In this document: positions 16,442 to 25,274 of the stretch, in pieces | Layout: every line of letters starts with the position of its first letter | How positions within the stretch are numbered: position 1 is the first letter of the stretch | NCBI RefSeq assembly: GCF_902459585.1 | Contig: NZ_CABPSC010000003.1 | Location: 186,001-250,000 of the forward strand | Reading direction: 5' to 3' | DNA: 64,000 nucleotides | Origin: Pandoraea nosoerga | GTDB lineage: Bacteria > Pseudomonadota > Gammaproteobacteria > Burkholderiales > Burkholderiaceae | Made by a program: the position numbers and the translations under genes | The notes under the pieces: generated by a model | What the model was told of the DNA's origin: nothing | What the model saw: only the letters and a program-made list of their open reading frames with translations | The model's database searches: none

Positions 16442-17172
16442 TGGCCGCCGACCTGGCGCACGACGGCGGGCAGTTCGCCCTGCAGGCCAAGGGACAGCCA
16501 GCGCCCACCATCGTGGTTGAGGGTGATGTGCCGGGCGTGCACTTTCGCCGGGTCGATACGGGCCCGGCGTGCCCATTCACGGATGCGCGCGTCGTCGGCG
16601 CGACTGCCGACGACATAGACATCGAACTCGACGCCCGACGCCTGCAGCCGCTGCACGGCCTGGTCGCAGGCGGTGCATCCGTCCTTCACGAAGACGGCGG
16701 TTCGGTCGGTGCCCGATGCGATCGAGGTGCCCACGCCGGCCGGCTTGGCACCGGGCAGGTTGACCCGCGTCATGCCCGGCGCGATCCGCTGCCAGGCGGC
16801 GTCGTAGGCACGCTGGTAGGCCAGCGTCTTCTCGACCCGCCGGGCTTCGGCCCGGACCTGCAATTCCGCGTAGCGGCGGCGCTCCTCGTCGGAGCGTGCT
16901 TCGATGCCGAGGGCCGTGAGCGGGTCGAGGCTGGGCGAGTAGACGCCCAGCGGCCCCTGCATCAACTCGCGATAGCGCGTCCATTCATCCGTGCGCAGCC
17001 CCCAGTCCTGCGCCCGCTGTTCGTCGCTGCGAGCGATGGCCGCAGGCGCCTCGCGGCTCGGCGCCGTCCTGGCCGCGGTGGTTGCGCTGGTGTGCTGGGC
17101 AAGCGCCGCCTGCGCGGCGGAGGCGGCCAGTAACGCAGCCAGCAATTGCGGGATCAAGTGGCGCGGGACCAT
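16426..17172 (-). CDS. ICE protein, TIGR03759 (PFL_4693) family, thioredoxin-like CxxC
   Basis: The 248-residue exported protein has a signal peptide ending near AAQAALAQ and a C-terminal thioredoxin-like domain with the pair in KDGCTACDQ and a following cis-Pro-poor fold. The family is conserved in PFGI-1-type ICEs between PilL and the transglycosylase. A disulfide-handling role for secreted transfer proteins is plausible from the CxxC but unproven. The stop overlaps the transglycosylase start by 16 bp. Confidence 0.82.
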   Translation of the reverse strand: MVPRHLIPQLLAALLAASAAQAALAQHTSATTAARTAPSREAPAAIARSDEQRAQDWGLRTDEWTRYRELMQGPLGVYSPSLDPLTALGIEARSDEERRRYAELQVRAEARRVEKTLAYQRAYDAAWQRIAPGMTRVNLPGAKPAGVGTSIASGTDRTAVFVKDGCTACDQAVQRLQASGVEFDVYVVGSRADDARIREWARRARIDPAKVHARHITLNHDGGRWLSLGLQGELPAVVRQVGGQWQRQ

Positions 17173-17186
17173 CGGTGTGGGCCTCC

Positions 17187-17834
17187 TTATCGGGGCTGGA
17201 TGGGCAGCCTGCGGATCTCGTCTCCCCGCCGGAAGACGGCGCCATCGCGCGCGATGCCGTCCAGTCGCCAGCCGCCCTCCGACTCTCCGGCGCGCAGCAG
17301 GCGGACATCGGCCAGCCCGGTGCCACCGACAGGCATCACCGACACGAAATGTTCTTCCGCACGCAGTTCCACTCCGATCAGGCGGAATGAAGGCTCAGCA
17401 GGCTGGGGTTGGGCCGGCACGGGTTTGGATGGCCGTGGTGCGGGCGGCTTGGGCTGGTGCGAGACCGGGCGGGCTTCCAGTCGCGTGACGCGGGTTTCCA
17501 ATGCGTGCAGCGCATCGGTGGCGGCGTAATAGGCCTGCGCCAGCTCGATCGCCGCCAGCCGTTGGTCCAACGCCGCAGTGTCCTGCTCGTAGCGCGCCTG
17601 CGGCAAGGCGGCGGGCTGAGTATCGCGTTGTTCGATCCGATGCGAGAGGCCATCCACTCGGGATTCGAGCAGGGACACCTGCGCGGTGGGCGCGAAGGCC
17701 TGGGCCTGTTCCGCCAGCCCGGACAAGGCCATGTGATCCACCAGCAGCACCGCGCTGACGAGCAACAACCAGGTTGCGGCCGCGACCCGCAGCAGCGTCG
17801 TGCGCTGGCCCGTCGCCGAGTCCCGGAGGGTCAT
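17187..17834 (-). CDS. Conserved ICE membrane-anchored protein, function unknown
   Basis: The start overlaps the PilL-like stop by four bases and gives 215 residues. A single membrane helix (TWLLLVSAVLLVDHMAL, about 22-40) is followed by a heptad-rich region (about 50-120), a proline-rich linker (PKPPAPRPSKPVPAQPQP) and a C-terminal globular part. The layout, an anchor with a periplasmic coiled coil, suits a structural role in the transfer or pilus apparatus. I do not recognise a named family. Confidence 0.7.
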   Translation of the reverse strand: MTLRDSATGQRTTLLRVAAATWLLLVSAVLLVDHMALSGLAEQAQAFAPTAQVSLLESRVDGLSHRIEQRDTQPAALPQARYEQDTAALDQRLAAIELAQAYYAATDALHALETRVTRLEARPVSHQPKPPAPRPSKPVPAQPQPAEPSFRLIGVELRAEEHFVSVMPVGGTGLADVRLLRAGESEGGWRLDGIARDGAVFRRGDEIRRLPIQPR

Positions 17835-18415
17835 GGCGAAACCTCCCGGATCAGCGGAGGGGGCTCCGCCGAACGGTTGATTTCCGGTGGCTTGGGCTCG
17901 TGCGGCGTATGAGCCTCCCTGAGCCTGCGGATGAAGCACACCTTCCGCTCGCCGTCGTCGACCTGCAGATCCCAGGCGGGGCCGGCCAGGGTCAAGAGCG
18001 CGTCGCGCAGCAGGACCGGGCCGAGCCGGTAGTGAGCCGCCGGCAGCGGCAAGGCCAGCAGATCGGCGGACTGCTCATCGCACAGCCGGTAGCCGGAACG
18101 CAGGACGAGGTGCCGGAGGGCATCCCCGACGGTGGCGCCCAGCGTGCCGGGGATCTCCGCATCCACCACTTGCAGCAACAGGTCGTACTGGGCCGCCGTC
18201 GGCGCGAGTTCAACCAGGGTGTAGCGGCCATACCGCGTCACCGGCACGAACTCCGTCACGGCTTCGGGCGCGATGTCGATGGCTTCGGCTGGGGGTGCCG
18301 GAGGCACGGCGTTCGTCATCGCGCAGCCGCTGACCATGGCGGCCAGGAGCAAGCCGGGCAAACGGGTCAGGTTGCTGCGTCCGGCGATACGGAAGGACTG
18401 GCAGGATGGGCGCAT
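17831..18415 (-). CDS. pilL: PilL-like lipoprotein (PFGI-1 class ICE, TIGR03748)
   Basis: The 194-residue protein begins with a lipoprotein signal whose lipobox is AAMVSGC, then a domain with GRYTLVELAPTAAQYDLL and TVGDALRHLVLRSGYRL typical of PilL N-terminal, secretin-associated domains. In this ICE class PilL belongs to the type IV pilus used for mating-pair contact. It is the first gene of the unit that runs down to TIGR03747. The full pil cluster is not present here. Confidence 0.8.
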   Translation of the reverse strand: MRPSCQSFRIAGRSNLTRLPGLLLAAMVSGCAMTNAVPPAPPAEAIDIAPEAVTEFVPVTRYGRYTLVELAPTAAQYDLLLQVVDAEIPGTLGATVGDALRHLVLRSGYRLCDEQSADLLALPLPAAHYRLGPVLLRDALLTLAGPAWDLQVDDGERKVCFIRRLREAHTPHEPKPPEINRSAEPPPLIREVSP

Positions 18416-18510
18416 GGATCGGTGTCCTGAAACAACGAGCCGTCACCATCGCCGCGCCGGCCCTCTGCCGCAGCAAACAAAGCGAATCCATCGGCTTCCG
18501 ATTTGCCAGG

Positions 18511-18543
18511 AAAAAATGCCGGCGACCACAGGGTCGCCGGCAT
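18511..18543 (-). terminator. Strong rho-independent terminator of the ICE helicase unit
   Basis: A 12 bp perfect stem (arms 18516-18527 and 18532-18543, GC-rich core GCCGGCGACC) with loop ACAG is followed on the minus strand by six T. It lies just after the helicase stop, so it ends the long minus-strand unit before the pilL unit starts. Confidence 0.9.
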
Positions 18544-18555
18544 GCAAGGCATGGA

Positions 18556-20829
18556 TCATGCCACCACGAGTTGGCGTGCCAATGCCACTTCTACGGAATC
18601 ACCGTCCTGGTTCAGGACGTCGAGCCCCGATTCCGGCACGTCGCCCGACGTACTCTGCGACACCATGATCTTCCGCGCCATCAACCCCAGGCAGGTCATC
18701 TGCGAGGAGTTGGCGTAGCCCAGGTAGATCACGCGCACCGGCTGCTTCTGGCCGATGCGCCATGAGCGCCGGGCGGCCTGCTGCAGCGAATACACGTTGT
18801 AGCCCGACTGGAGGAACACGATCGTCGGGAACTCCAGCAGGTCCAGGCCGGTTTTCACCAACTCGGGATTGGTGATGAGCACGTCGATGCCACGGTCCAA
18901 CTGCTCGGCGATCCAGTCCTCGCGGCGGGAGGCATCCACGCTCGCGCGCAGTACCGCCACCTTGAAGCCTTCCTGCTCCAGCAGCACCTTCAAACGCGAC
19001 GTGGTGTCGCGGGTGCCGGTGTAGACCGAGTAGACCAGGGTCTTGCGACCTTCTGCCTTCTCCTGCCGGCAGATCTCGATCAGCTCGCGTTCCTTGGGCA
19101 TCACCTCCAGCTCGTTGAACTGAGCCGGAACGAACGCCAAGGTGTTGCGCGTGCGCGGATGCACCACCGTTTCCGACCGAAAGCAGCAGTCCGGCCAGGC
19201 CAGCAGCACGTTGAGGACCACGCCGAGCAGTGTCGTGTCGCGCTTCGCCAGGGCCTGCTTCAGCTCCTGGGTCAGCCGACCCGCCAGATCGCGGTAGGCC
19301 GCGGCTTGCGCCGTGTCCATGGCGACTTCGCGGAACTCCTCGTCGTAGGGCGGCAACACGTTGCCACCGATGTCCTTCAGCTTGAGGAAGACGGTGAACG
19401 GCAGGACGCAACGCAGCACGCCCTTGGGACCGAAACCCGGCGCCTTGACCGTGCGTACCGATACCTTGGTGCCCTTGGCCGTCTTGTGCGCCGTGCCGGT
19501 GCTCTCGGAGTAGATGTCCTTCAAGACACCGTGATCGCGCATGAACGCCATCGCGGCCGACGTCATGCTGCCGCTCTTCGTCGGCCGGTAGCCGTCTTCG
19601 ATCATCCGCCCCGGCAGGGCTCGGAACAGCAGGTGGAACAGGTCGTCGCCGTAGCCGCCCATCAGCGTGCCGGTGAGCAGCAGCGTCTTGCGCGCCTTGG
19701 CCGCCAACACCCCCATGGCCTGGCCCTGTGCGGAGCCGCCGTTCTTGTACTCGTGGGCCTCGTCGGCGATGAGCAAGTCGAACGTGCCTTGGGGAAGCTG
19801 CCTCTTGACGAACTCGGACGGCTGGTAGCCGCCCTCGCCGAAGCCGAACTCCATGTTGGCCATCGCGCGTTCCATCCGGTGGGCTTGCCGATCCGAGAAG
19901 ACCAACTCGCCGCGGTCGTCCATCAGGTTGATGAACTCGTGGACGTTGTCCCCGAGCATCGACGCGAGGAAGGCGTCACCGAACTTCTGCATCAGCTTCT
20001 GCGCGGTGACTTCCCCGATGGTTGGAATACGCTTCAGTGCCTTGAGCACGGTCGAGGACTGGTCGCTGGCGGACAGGCCTCTGGGACGGATCAAGGACCA
20101 CAGCGGTGCACGGCAGTGGCTGCACTTGCGGCGGGACTCCTCGGCTTCCAGTTCGACCGGGTTGATCGGCTCGCCGTCGAGATCGGTGATGACATGCCCG
20201 CAATCCGGGCAGGCCCCCACGTCGCCGTGAGGCGTGCGCCGTCGAACGAAGACAGGTTTCCAGTGGAACCCCATCCGCATCCGCACTCGGCCCAGGACGA
20301 AGAACTCCTGGCCCTGCGCCGGCACGTCCAATTGCTCGCGCAGTTTCAGCAGCTTGACCAGCGTGTCCGGGCCGTTGAGCACCCAGACCTTGGCACCGGC
20401 CACCGTCTCCTGGATCTCGCGCCGCCACTTGTAGACCAGATGGGGTGGCGAGAGCACCAGGGTGCGGCGGTAGCCTTCGGCGTTGAGCACGGCGGCCGTG
20501 GCGATGCCAACGGTCGTCTTGCCGCAGCCCATCTCGCCATTGACGATCGCGGCGCGTTCGCCGCGGTCGACCAGTAGCTCGGTGACGGCATGGACCACAT
20601 CGGCTTGCGCCGGGAACAGCTTGCGCTTGAGCGCGGCGAGGATCTGTTGCCGATGCACCCGCACCTGGCCGGTGTAGACCGGAGGATTGGCGCGGTTGAG
20701 CGAGTCGAGCAACTCGTCGCCGAACTCGGACACGAAGTCCTGCAAGCTGAGCGTGAGGGGTGAAGCGGCCGCTTCGAGCAGGTCGCCCTGCACAGCGGTT
20801 TCGGGAACGGTTTCGAGATCAAGGGACAT
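18556..20829 (-). CDS. ICE DEAD/SNF2-type helicase with zinc-ribbon insertion
   Basis: The ATG preceded by TTGGAG gives 757 residues. Motif I is NGEMGCGKTT, motif II IADEAHEY, motif III LLTGTLMGG, and the C-terminal lobe ends with QQAARRSWRIGQKQPVRV, the SNF2 motif VI. Between lobes, CPDCGHV and CSHCRAPL supply four cysteines for a zinc ribbon. Large helicases of this kind are backbone genes of PFGI-1-type ICEs, always near the N-6 methylase-like gene found here at 21347. A role in element DNA processing is likely; an RM function is not implied. Confidence 0.85.
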   Translation of the reverse strand: MSLDLETVPETAVQGDLLEAAASPLTLSLQDFVSEFGDELLDSLNRANPPVYTGQVRVHRQQILAALKRKLFPAQADVVHAVTELLVDRGERAAIVNGEMGCGKTTVGIATAAVLNAEGYRRTLVLSPPHLVYKWRREIQETVAGAKVWVLNGPDTLVKLLKLREQLDVPAQGQEFFVLGRVRMRMGFHWKPVFVRRRTPHGDVGACPDCGHVITDLDGEPINPVELEAEESRRKCSHCRAPLWSLIRPRGLSASDQSSTVLKALKRIPTIGEVTAQKLMQKFGDAFLASMLGDNVHEFINLMDDRGELVFSDRQAHRMERAMANMEFGFGEGGYQPSEFVKRQLPQGTFDLLIADEAHEYKNGGSAQGQAMGVLAAKARKTLLLTGTLMGGYGDDLFHLLFRALPGRMIEDGYRPTKSGSMTSAAMAFMRDHGVLKDIYSESTGTAHKTAKGTKVSVRTVKAPGFGPKGVLRCVLPFTVFLKLKDIGGNVLPPYDEEFREVAMDTAQAAAYRDLAGRLTQELKQALAKRDTTLLGVVLNVLLAWPDCCFRSETVVHPRTRNTLAFVPAQFNELEVMPKERELIEICRQEKAEGRKTLVYSVYTGTRDTTSRLKVLLEQEGFKVAVLRASVDASRREDWIAEQLDRGIDVLITNPELVKTGLDLLEFPTIVFLQSGYNVYSLQQAARRSWRIGQKQPVRVIYLGYANSSQMTCLGLMARKIMVSQSTSGDVPESGLDVLNQDGDSVEVALARQLVVA

Positions 20830-20848
20830 GGTGATGCTCCAAGGCAAT

Positions 20849-20886
20849 GGGGCATGCACCTCCCACACGGGGCGGTGACATGCCCC
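20849..20886 (-). other. Intercistronic hairpin before the ICE helicase gene
   Basis: Arms GGGGCATG (20849-20856) and CATGCCCC (20879-20886) pair perfectly around a 22-base loop. It sits in the leader of the helicase gene, like similar hairpins before most genes of this unit, and could set mRNA stability or relative expression. Confidence 0.5.
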
Positions 20887-20939
20887 TGGGTGGGAAGAAA
20901 GACGCGGCAAAGAAACGTGTAGGTGCCGCTGGATGCGGA

Positions 20940-21245
20940 TCAGTATTCGCTGGGCAACAGCAGTGTGGTAACGCTGCGATCCCATTCGGTGATGATCCAG
21001 AGCTTCAGGTCGCGCGTGACCTGGTAGGACGAGAACAGACGATCCTCGCCGGACTTCAGCGCGGCGTCGTTCTGCCGCCGATCGCTGTCGTCCAGGTCGC
21101 CCCAGTCGCCATGAAGATGGCGGCGCAGGTACGGCGTGGGGTTGAGCCGGCCCTGTCGGACCAGCTCGTCGACGCCGGCGGTCATGACCACCTGCCCGGG
21201 CGAAAAGCGTGCGTGCGACGCGAGGTTGAGGACTGCGAGTGCCAT
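20940..21245 (-). CDS. Conserved small ICE protein, function unknown
   Basis: The ATG behind GAAGGAGATACC gives 101 residues beginning MALAVLNLASHARFSPGQ. The sequence is compact, acidic in the middle (HGDWGDLDDSDRR) and has no signal or membrane helix. Its good ribosome binding site and place between helicase and methylase genes support it as real. I know such proteins only as hypothetical backbone proteins of this ICE class. Confidence 0.7.
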   Translation of the reverse strand: MALAVLNLASHARFSPGQVVMTAGVDELVRQGRLNPTPYLRRHLHGDWGDLDDSDRRQNDAALKSGEDRLFSSYQVTRDLKLWIITEWDRSVTTLLLPSEY

Positions 21246-21346
21246 GGTGGTATCTCCTTCTGCAAGAAGGGGCCACGGCACCTCATCGGGGCAGCGTGAC
21301 CCCGGTGGGTGGATGAAAGCGACGGCGAACCGTCAGGGAACAGCGA

Positions 21347-22456
21347 TCAGCGGATGGTCAGCACTTCGCCCCACGTGGGCGAGCCCAGCGTCAAGTCCCA
21401 TGCACGAATGACCGGCACGAACTTGTCGGTGAGGATTCGCGTCTCGGCCACGGAGCCGTCGTCGCGCTCGGTGTACTCCGTCTGGAGGGTCTTCTCCTTG
21501 TGGGTATCACCTTTGACGACGAGCACGCGCCCGCTCTTGGACGTCACCACGCCGGAGATCGCGCCTGCGGCCAAGGCCAGGGCGAGATGCCAGTGCGACA
21601 AGGCCCGCGCGGGCGGACGCAGCGATTGCTGCGCGGCGCCCAGGTGCGTATCGAGCGCCGGCCAGAGTCCTTGCAGCCGGCCGACTTCATCGGCGAACTG
21701 CTCGGGCTCCATCGTCACGCGATAGAAGTGCTCCGGCTCGGCCGGGCTGGCAGGGACGGTGTACGGCAGGAACGGCCATTCGAGCGGCAGCTCCTCGGCT
21801 TCGGCGTCACCCTGTCCGATCTGCAGCAGCAGACCGCGCACGGCCTTGGCCGATTCCGATGCCTGGTCGCGCTGACGAATCCTGCGACCGAAGATCACCA
21901 CCTGCTTGAACTGCGTTTCCACCGCACGGTAGATGCGCAGGTCGGCGAAGTGGCGCGTCAGCCATCCGACCAGCTCGGCGTCGAGCACGTAGGACGGCAC
22001 GATGAAGACCAGCACGCCACCGTACTGCAGCAGCGGCAGCGCGCGCTGATAGAACAGCTTTTCCAGCCGCGCACGGCCCTGACCCTGATAGCCGATGTTG
22101 CCGTTCACGTCCTTGCTCAGGTCGCCATAGGGCGGGTTGAGCCACAGCAGGCCGAAGGACTGGCGCGAGATCAGCGTGTCCATCAGGTCGCCGTGAATGC
22201 AGCGATCGACCAGTTTCCGTGCGTGGCGGGCACGCTCGGCGTCGTACTCGACGGCGAAGGCCTGGACCTGCTCGCGCCCGAGGGCGTGGGCGGCTTCAGC
22301 GATCGCCACGCCTTCGCCGGCGCAGGGATCGAGGATGGACATGGCTCCGGGAGACGGCGCCAGCGCGGACAAGGCCCGCTCCAGCGTCGGCTCGTCGGTG
22401 GGGAAGTAGCCGTTACGAATGAAGTTGCGCGCCAGGCGCGGAAACATGAGTGCCAT
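21347..22456 (-). CDS. DUF6094/N-6 methylase-like SAM-dependent DNA methyltransferase
   Basis: The 369-residue protein has AdoMet motif I ILDPCAGEGVAIAEAA (about 40-55) and the catalytic LNPPYGD near 110, so it is a class I amino-methyltransferase of the NPPY type, probably acting on adenine in DNA. No restriction partner lies beside it; the same gene accompanies the helicase in related ICEs, so I see it as backbone (anti-restriction or replication-linked modification) rather than cargo. The start follows AGGAGAAATCC. Confidence 0.8.
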   Translation of the reverse strand: MALMFPRLARNFIRNGYFPTDEPTLERALSALAPSPGAMSILDPCAGEGVAIAEAAHALGREQVQAFAVEYDAERARHARKLVDRCIHGDLMDTLISRQSFGLLWLNPPYGDLSKDVNGNIGYQGQGRARLEKLFYQRALPLLQYGGVLVFIVPSYVLDAELVGWLTRHFADLRIYRAVETQFKQVVIFGRRIRQRDQASESAKAVRGLLLQIGQGDAEAEELPLEWPFLPYTVPASPAEPEHFYRVTMEPEQFADEVGRLQGLWPALDTHLGAAQQSLRPPARALSHWHLALALAAGAISGVVTSKSGRVLVVKGDTHKEKTLQTEYTERDDGSVAETRILTDKFVPVIRAWDLTLGSPTWGEVLTIR

Positions 22457-22487
22457 GGATTTCTCCTGGTGATGGATGAAGGAAGGC

Positions 22488-22510
22488 GGGCACGCGCGGC
22501 GCGCATGCCC
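22488..22510 (-). other. Intercistronic hairpin before the ICE methylase gene
   Basis: Arms GGGCA-x-GCGC and GCGC-x-TGCCC pair with one mismatch around a three-base loop. It lies between a stop and the next ribosome binding site, in the same place as other leader hairpins of this unit. Confidence 0.45.
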
Positions 22511-22521
22511 GTGGGGATGGC

Positions 22522-23172
22522 TCACGCCACACGCCGAAGCGGTGCGTTCGCGGCCAGTTCGTACTGCGTGGCGCCGAGGGTGCCGTTGCGGATCAGCTCG
22601 CCCAACGCCTTCGTCAGCGCCGGGACATCGAGGGCCAGCCGATGGCCTTCCAGCGGCCCGAGGGCCAAGGGAAGACCGGTCAGCATTCGCCGTGTCTGCA
22701 ACAGCGCCAGCACGGTGTCGCGCCAGTGGTCGAGCAGTGGCAGCGGGCAGGTCTCCTGCACCAGCGTCCACAGCCGGTCGAGCCGGTGAGCGGAATCCCT
22801 GGGCAGAAGCGCCAGCGCGCTGGCGTTGGCCTTGTCTGGCTTCACGCAGCGACGATCGAACAGCCACACATTCGTCAGCGAACCGAACAGCGTTCGCCGA
22901 TAGGCACGGGTGATGCGCTTTTCCAGGTTCTCGACGTTGCCGACGAAGACCGGGATGGATGCGCCCTGCTCGGTGATGACGTGGAACTGATCGAGTCCCT
23001 GTTCATCCCGGCCGAGGGTCAGGCGGGCGAGGAACTCCTGAACGGCGGTGTCGCGCGCCCAGATCGAGAGAAAGACGAGATTGCCCTGCTCGTCACCGAC
23101 GCAAGCGTCGGCCATGAGGTCGGGGCATTCGTCGATGCGGTACAGCGGTTTCGCGGAAGAAGGTGCAGGCAT
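22522..23172 (-). CDS. Conserved ICE protein, 216 residues, function unknown
   Basis: The ATG (MPAPSSAKPLYRIDECPDL) gives 216 residues. The N-terminal half has mixed strands (GNLVFLSIWARDTAVQEFL, QFHVITEQGASIPVFVGN) and the C-terminal half is helical and Leu-rich. There is no signal peptide, membrane helix or recognisable catalytic motif. It belongs to the same minus-strand unit as its neighbours and has a standard leader, so it is very likely expressed. Confidence 0.7.
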   Translation of the reverse strand: MPAPSSAKPLYRIDECPDLMADACVGDEQGNLVFLSIWARDTAVQEFLARLTLGRDEQGLDQFHVITEQGASIPVFVGNVENLEKRITRAYRRTLFGSLTNVWLFDRRCVKPDKANASALALLPRDSAHRLDRLWTLVQETCPLPLLDHWRDTVLALLQTRRMLTGLPLALGPLEGHRLALDVPALTKALGELIRNGTLGATQYELAANAPLRRVA

Positions 23173-23257
23173 GGTGATGTCCTCATTGGAAATGAAGGAG
23201 CAACCACAGCCCGCGGGGCCGTGCTCGCCCCGGTTGGGTGAAGGTAGATGCGTGCCG

Positions 23258-23623
23258 CTAGACAGCGCGCCCCGCGTGGAAGCGGTGAACCCGCTCGCGC
23301 CACTCGGGGCTTTGCACCGGCGCCATGTCGAGATAGCGCAGCGGGCACGAGTAGTAGTACGGATGCACGGACTCGTCGAGGGACTTGTAGCCCCAATCGC
23401 CGCCCGAGCTTTCCAGCAGATGGCAGCCGATGTAGCAGACGGACTCACCGGCCGCGAGGCCCATGACGCCCGCCTGCCTGGCGGTGACGCGAACCACGGT
23501 CCACAGGACGTCGCCGTCCAGTGTGTGGTCGATGACTTCGCAGCAAGCGCGTTCGGACGCCTGCGGAGCGAGCAACTCGCGGATCAACTGATCGCGCGTC
23601 TGACGAACGAAGGTCCAGCCCAT
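23258..23623 (-). CDS. Conserved ICE protein, 121 residues (MGWTFVRQT type)
   Basis: The ATG behind AAGGAGACCCTC gives a soluble protein. Features are a basic-helical start, two cysteines in ERACCEVIDH and further cysteines in VCYIGCHLLES and YSCPLRYLDMAP. The MGWTF start occurs in small proteins encoded on related ICEs and plasmids; I cannot give a function. A metal or redox role for the cysteines is possible. Confidence 0.7.
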   Translation of the reverse strand: MGWTFVRQTRDQLIRELLAPQASERACCEVIDHTLDGDVLWTVVRVTARQAGVMGLAAGESVCYIGCHLLESSGGDWGYKSLDESVHPYYYSCPLRYLDMAPVQSPEWRERVHRFHAGRAV

Positions 23624-23712
23624 GAGGGTCTCCTTGAAGAAAAGGCCGGAGCCATCCCCGTCGGGGGAGAGCCCCGGCGGGTGGCGGAATGCCGCGCAAG
23701 GCGGCGGATGGA

Positions 23713-24324
23713 TCAGGCAGCCTTGAGGTGCCAGTCCTGGGACAACGGAGCGAACTCGTAGCCCAGCTTGTCGAGACGGTCGCGCTGCTGACGCAGCACA
23801 CGACGATCCACGGTCGCATCGAGCTTCACGGTCTCGCCCAGAGGCCACAAGGCACCGAACAGCGCCGCGTCGTCTGCCTCGGCCGAGGCCGCAGCGGACA
23901 CGGGGGGCGGTTCGCTGCCGAACGGCGTGGTATCGATCAGGGGATCGCGCGGACTGCGCGGCTTCGCCTTCGGCTTGGCCGGGGGCGTTGCCGGTACGGG
24001 CGCCTGCGTCTCCTCGTCGATCGGATCGACTTCCTGCGGACTCAGTCGGCGGGCTTCGTCGCGGCTCAGGGCGTCGATGTTGGACAGCGTCATCCCGCCC
24101 AGATGGGCGCGGATCTCGATGACCATGCGGCCGTTGGCGTTGTACGTGGAGGGGCGAATCTCGACGATGACGAAATCACCGTCGTACTTGCCCTCGCGGT
24201 ACTGATCGAGTTCGGCGTTCTTCACGACGAACTCGCCGATCGAGGTCGCCAGGCGGCCGACGTTGAAGTCGCCGTTCCTGCCGTGGATGGTCTTGATGGC
24301 CAGTTGGCCGGGGATGGTGATCAT
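23713..24324 (-). CDS. DUF3275 family ICE protein
   Basis: The ATG (MITIPGQLAIKTIHGRNGDF) behind AGGAGACCTTC gives 203 residues. The N-terminal 90 residues form the DUF3275 core (FNVGRLATSIGEFVVKNAEL, RMVIEIRAHLGG), followed by a Pro/Lys-rich linker and a C-terminal helical part. DUF3275 proteins occur almost only on ICEs and plasmids of this type, next to DUF3577. Their function is unknown; the beta-rich core resembles nucleic-acid-binding folds only loosely. Confidence 0.85.
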   Translation of the reverse strand: MITIPGQLAIKTIHGRNGDFNVGRLATSIGEFVVKNAELDQYREGKYDGDFVIVEIRPSTYNANGRMVIEIRAHLGGMTLSNIDALSRDEARRLSPQEVDPIDEETQAPVPATPPAKPKAKPRSPRDPLIDTTPFGSEPPPVSAAASAEADDAALFGALWPLGETVKLDATVDRRVLRQQRDRLDKLGYEFAPLSQDWHLKAA

Positions 24325-24352
24325 GAAGGTCTCCTGCTGACGAAGAGAAGAC

Positions 24353-24374
24353 AAGGCCCCGGGGATGGGGCCTT
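24353..24374 (-). other. Intercistronic hairpin before the DUF3275 gene
   Basis: Perfect arms AAGGCCCC (24353-24360) and GGGGCCTT (24367-24374) enclose a six-base loop, directly between the DUF3577 stop and the DUF3275 ribosome binding site. Confidence 0.55.
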
Positions 24375-24379
24375 GCGGA

Positions 24380-24931
24380 TCAGAACGACTCGGCAGCGGC
24401 CAATGCGGGGGCATCGGCTGCGTCGTCGGCAGCATCGGCGACGGACTCGGAAGGCTCCGGTGCCGAGGCTTGCTGCGCAGCGGGCGCGTCGGACGTCACG
24501 GGGACTTCCGGCTCGCGCTCGTCGGTCTCGGTCGGCTTGGGTTCGGCCTTGTAGACGAGCTTGCCGTCGACCTTGATCCAGCTGACGAACAGCAGGCGGG
24601 CCTTGAGGCTCACCCCCTGCTCGCCGGCACGCTTGCCCTTGGAGTAGGTGAAGGTGTCGGTCCACAGGTCGCCCAGGCGGAAGCCGATCATCACCTTCTT
24701 CTCGGCGTCGACCGCCTGAATGCAGCGGCGCACCAGGTGCTGCGCTTCCGATCCCGATACGCGCGTGTCGAAACGCACATACGAGACGTCATCGCTGGGA
24801 CCGTTCAGGGCTGCGATGTCGCAGGCCAGGAACGCATCGCCTTTCTTGGGCTTCACTTCGCGGATGCGATTGAGGTACCCGAGGCCGGTGATGTGCAGAT
24901 CGAAGTAGGACTTTTCGGTGGAAGTGGTCAT
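24380..24931 (-). CDS. DUF3577 family ICE protein
   Basis: The ATG (MTTSTEKSYFDLHITGLGYL) behind AGGAGATTCACC gives 183 residues. The first 130 residues match DUF3577: GYLNRIREVKPKKGDAFLAC and RRCIQAVDAEKKVMIGFRLG. An acidic Ala/Glu/Pro tail of about 50 residues follows, reminiscent of the tails of single-stranded DNA-binding proteins. Related ICEs carry it near DUF3275. A role in element DNA metabolism is likely but untested. Its leader holds the first copy of the five-hairpin element. Confidence 0.85.
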   Translation of the reverse strand: MTTSTEKSYFDLHITGLGYLNRIREVKPKKGDAFLACDIAALNGPSDDVSYVRFDTRVSGSEAQHLVRRCIQAVDAEKKVMIGFRLGDLWTDTFTYSKGKRAGEQGVSLKARLLFVSWIKVDGKLVYKAEPKPTETDEREPEVPVTSDAPAAQQASAPEPSESVADAADDAADAPALAAAESF

Positions 24932-25030
24932 GGTGAATCTCCTGGGAACAATGAGGCGGAGACACACCCGACCCAAGGCGGGGAAGGTGTGGAACCCCCG
25001 CGTGGGTTGATGGAACAGCTTGGTGGCATC

Positions 25031-25163
25031 GCCATCGAGAACCGATGGCCGTTCGCGCATGGATGCCGGTGCGAACTGGTGTGATCAACGCGGTCGGAAC
25101 CGCGTCGCAGCCTTGAAGATCGTGGCTGCCTGGGCATGCTGCCGGCAACGCCAGCGAACATGC
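25031..25163 (-). ncRNA. Five-hairpin structured leader element, copy 1
   Basis: Five short stems follow each other: 25134-25163 (GCATG/CATGC), 25107-25129 (GCAGCC/GGCTGC), 25088-25105 (ACGCGGT/ACCGCGT), 25051-25076 (GTTCGC/GCGAAC) and 25031-25049 (GCCATCG/CGATGGC). The same order and near-identical spacing recur at 26997-27128 with compensating base changes, so structure rather than sequence is kept. It lies about 100 bases upstream of the DUF3577 start in the sense direction, which favours a cis-acting RNA leader on the minus strand. No family assignment is possible by eye. Confidence 0.65.
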
Positions 25164-25274
25164 GGTCAGCGTGCGGCACATGGCGGCCGCCGTCCGCCGG
25201 GAATCGGCAATGCGCCGGCACCGCGTTCCGCGAAAAAGAAGAGCCCCGACATGGGGGCTCGAATGGGTTGCGGG
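25164..25274. other. Rest of the DUF5983-like/DUF3577 intergenic region
   Basis: Apart from the five-hairpin element, the 343 bp gap holds a hairpin at about 25242-25262 (arms GAGCCCC and GGGGCTC) just past the stop of the upstream minus-strand gene; on the minus strand a short T-rich run TCTTCTTTTT follows, so it may be a terminator. Nothing protein-like is visible. Confidence 0.5.

Noticed and set aside
18556-22456. Helicase plus methylase as a second restriction system
   Set aside because: Both are backbone genes of this ICE class and no nuclease accompanies them.
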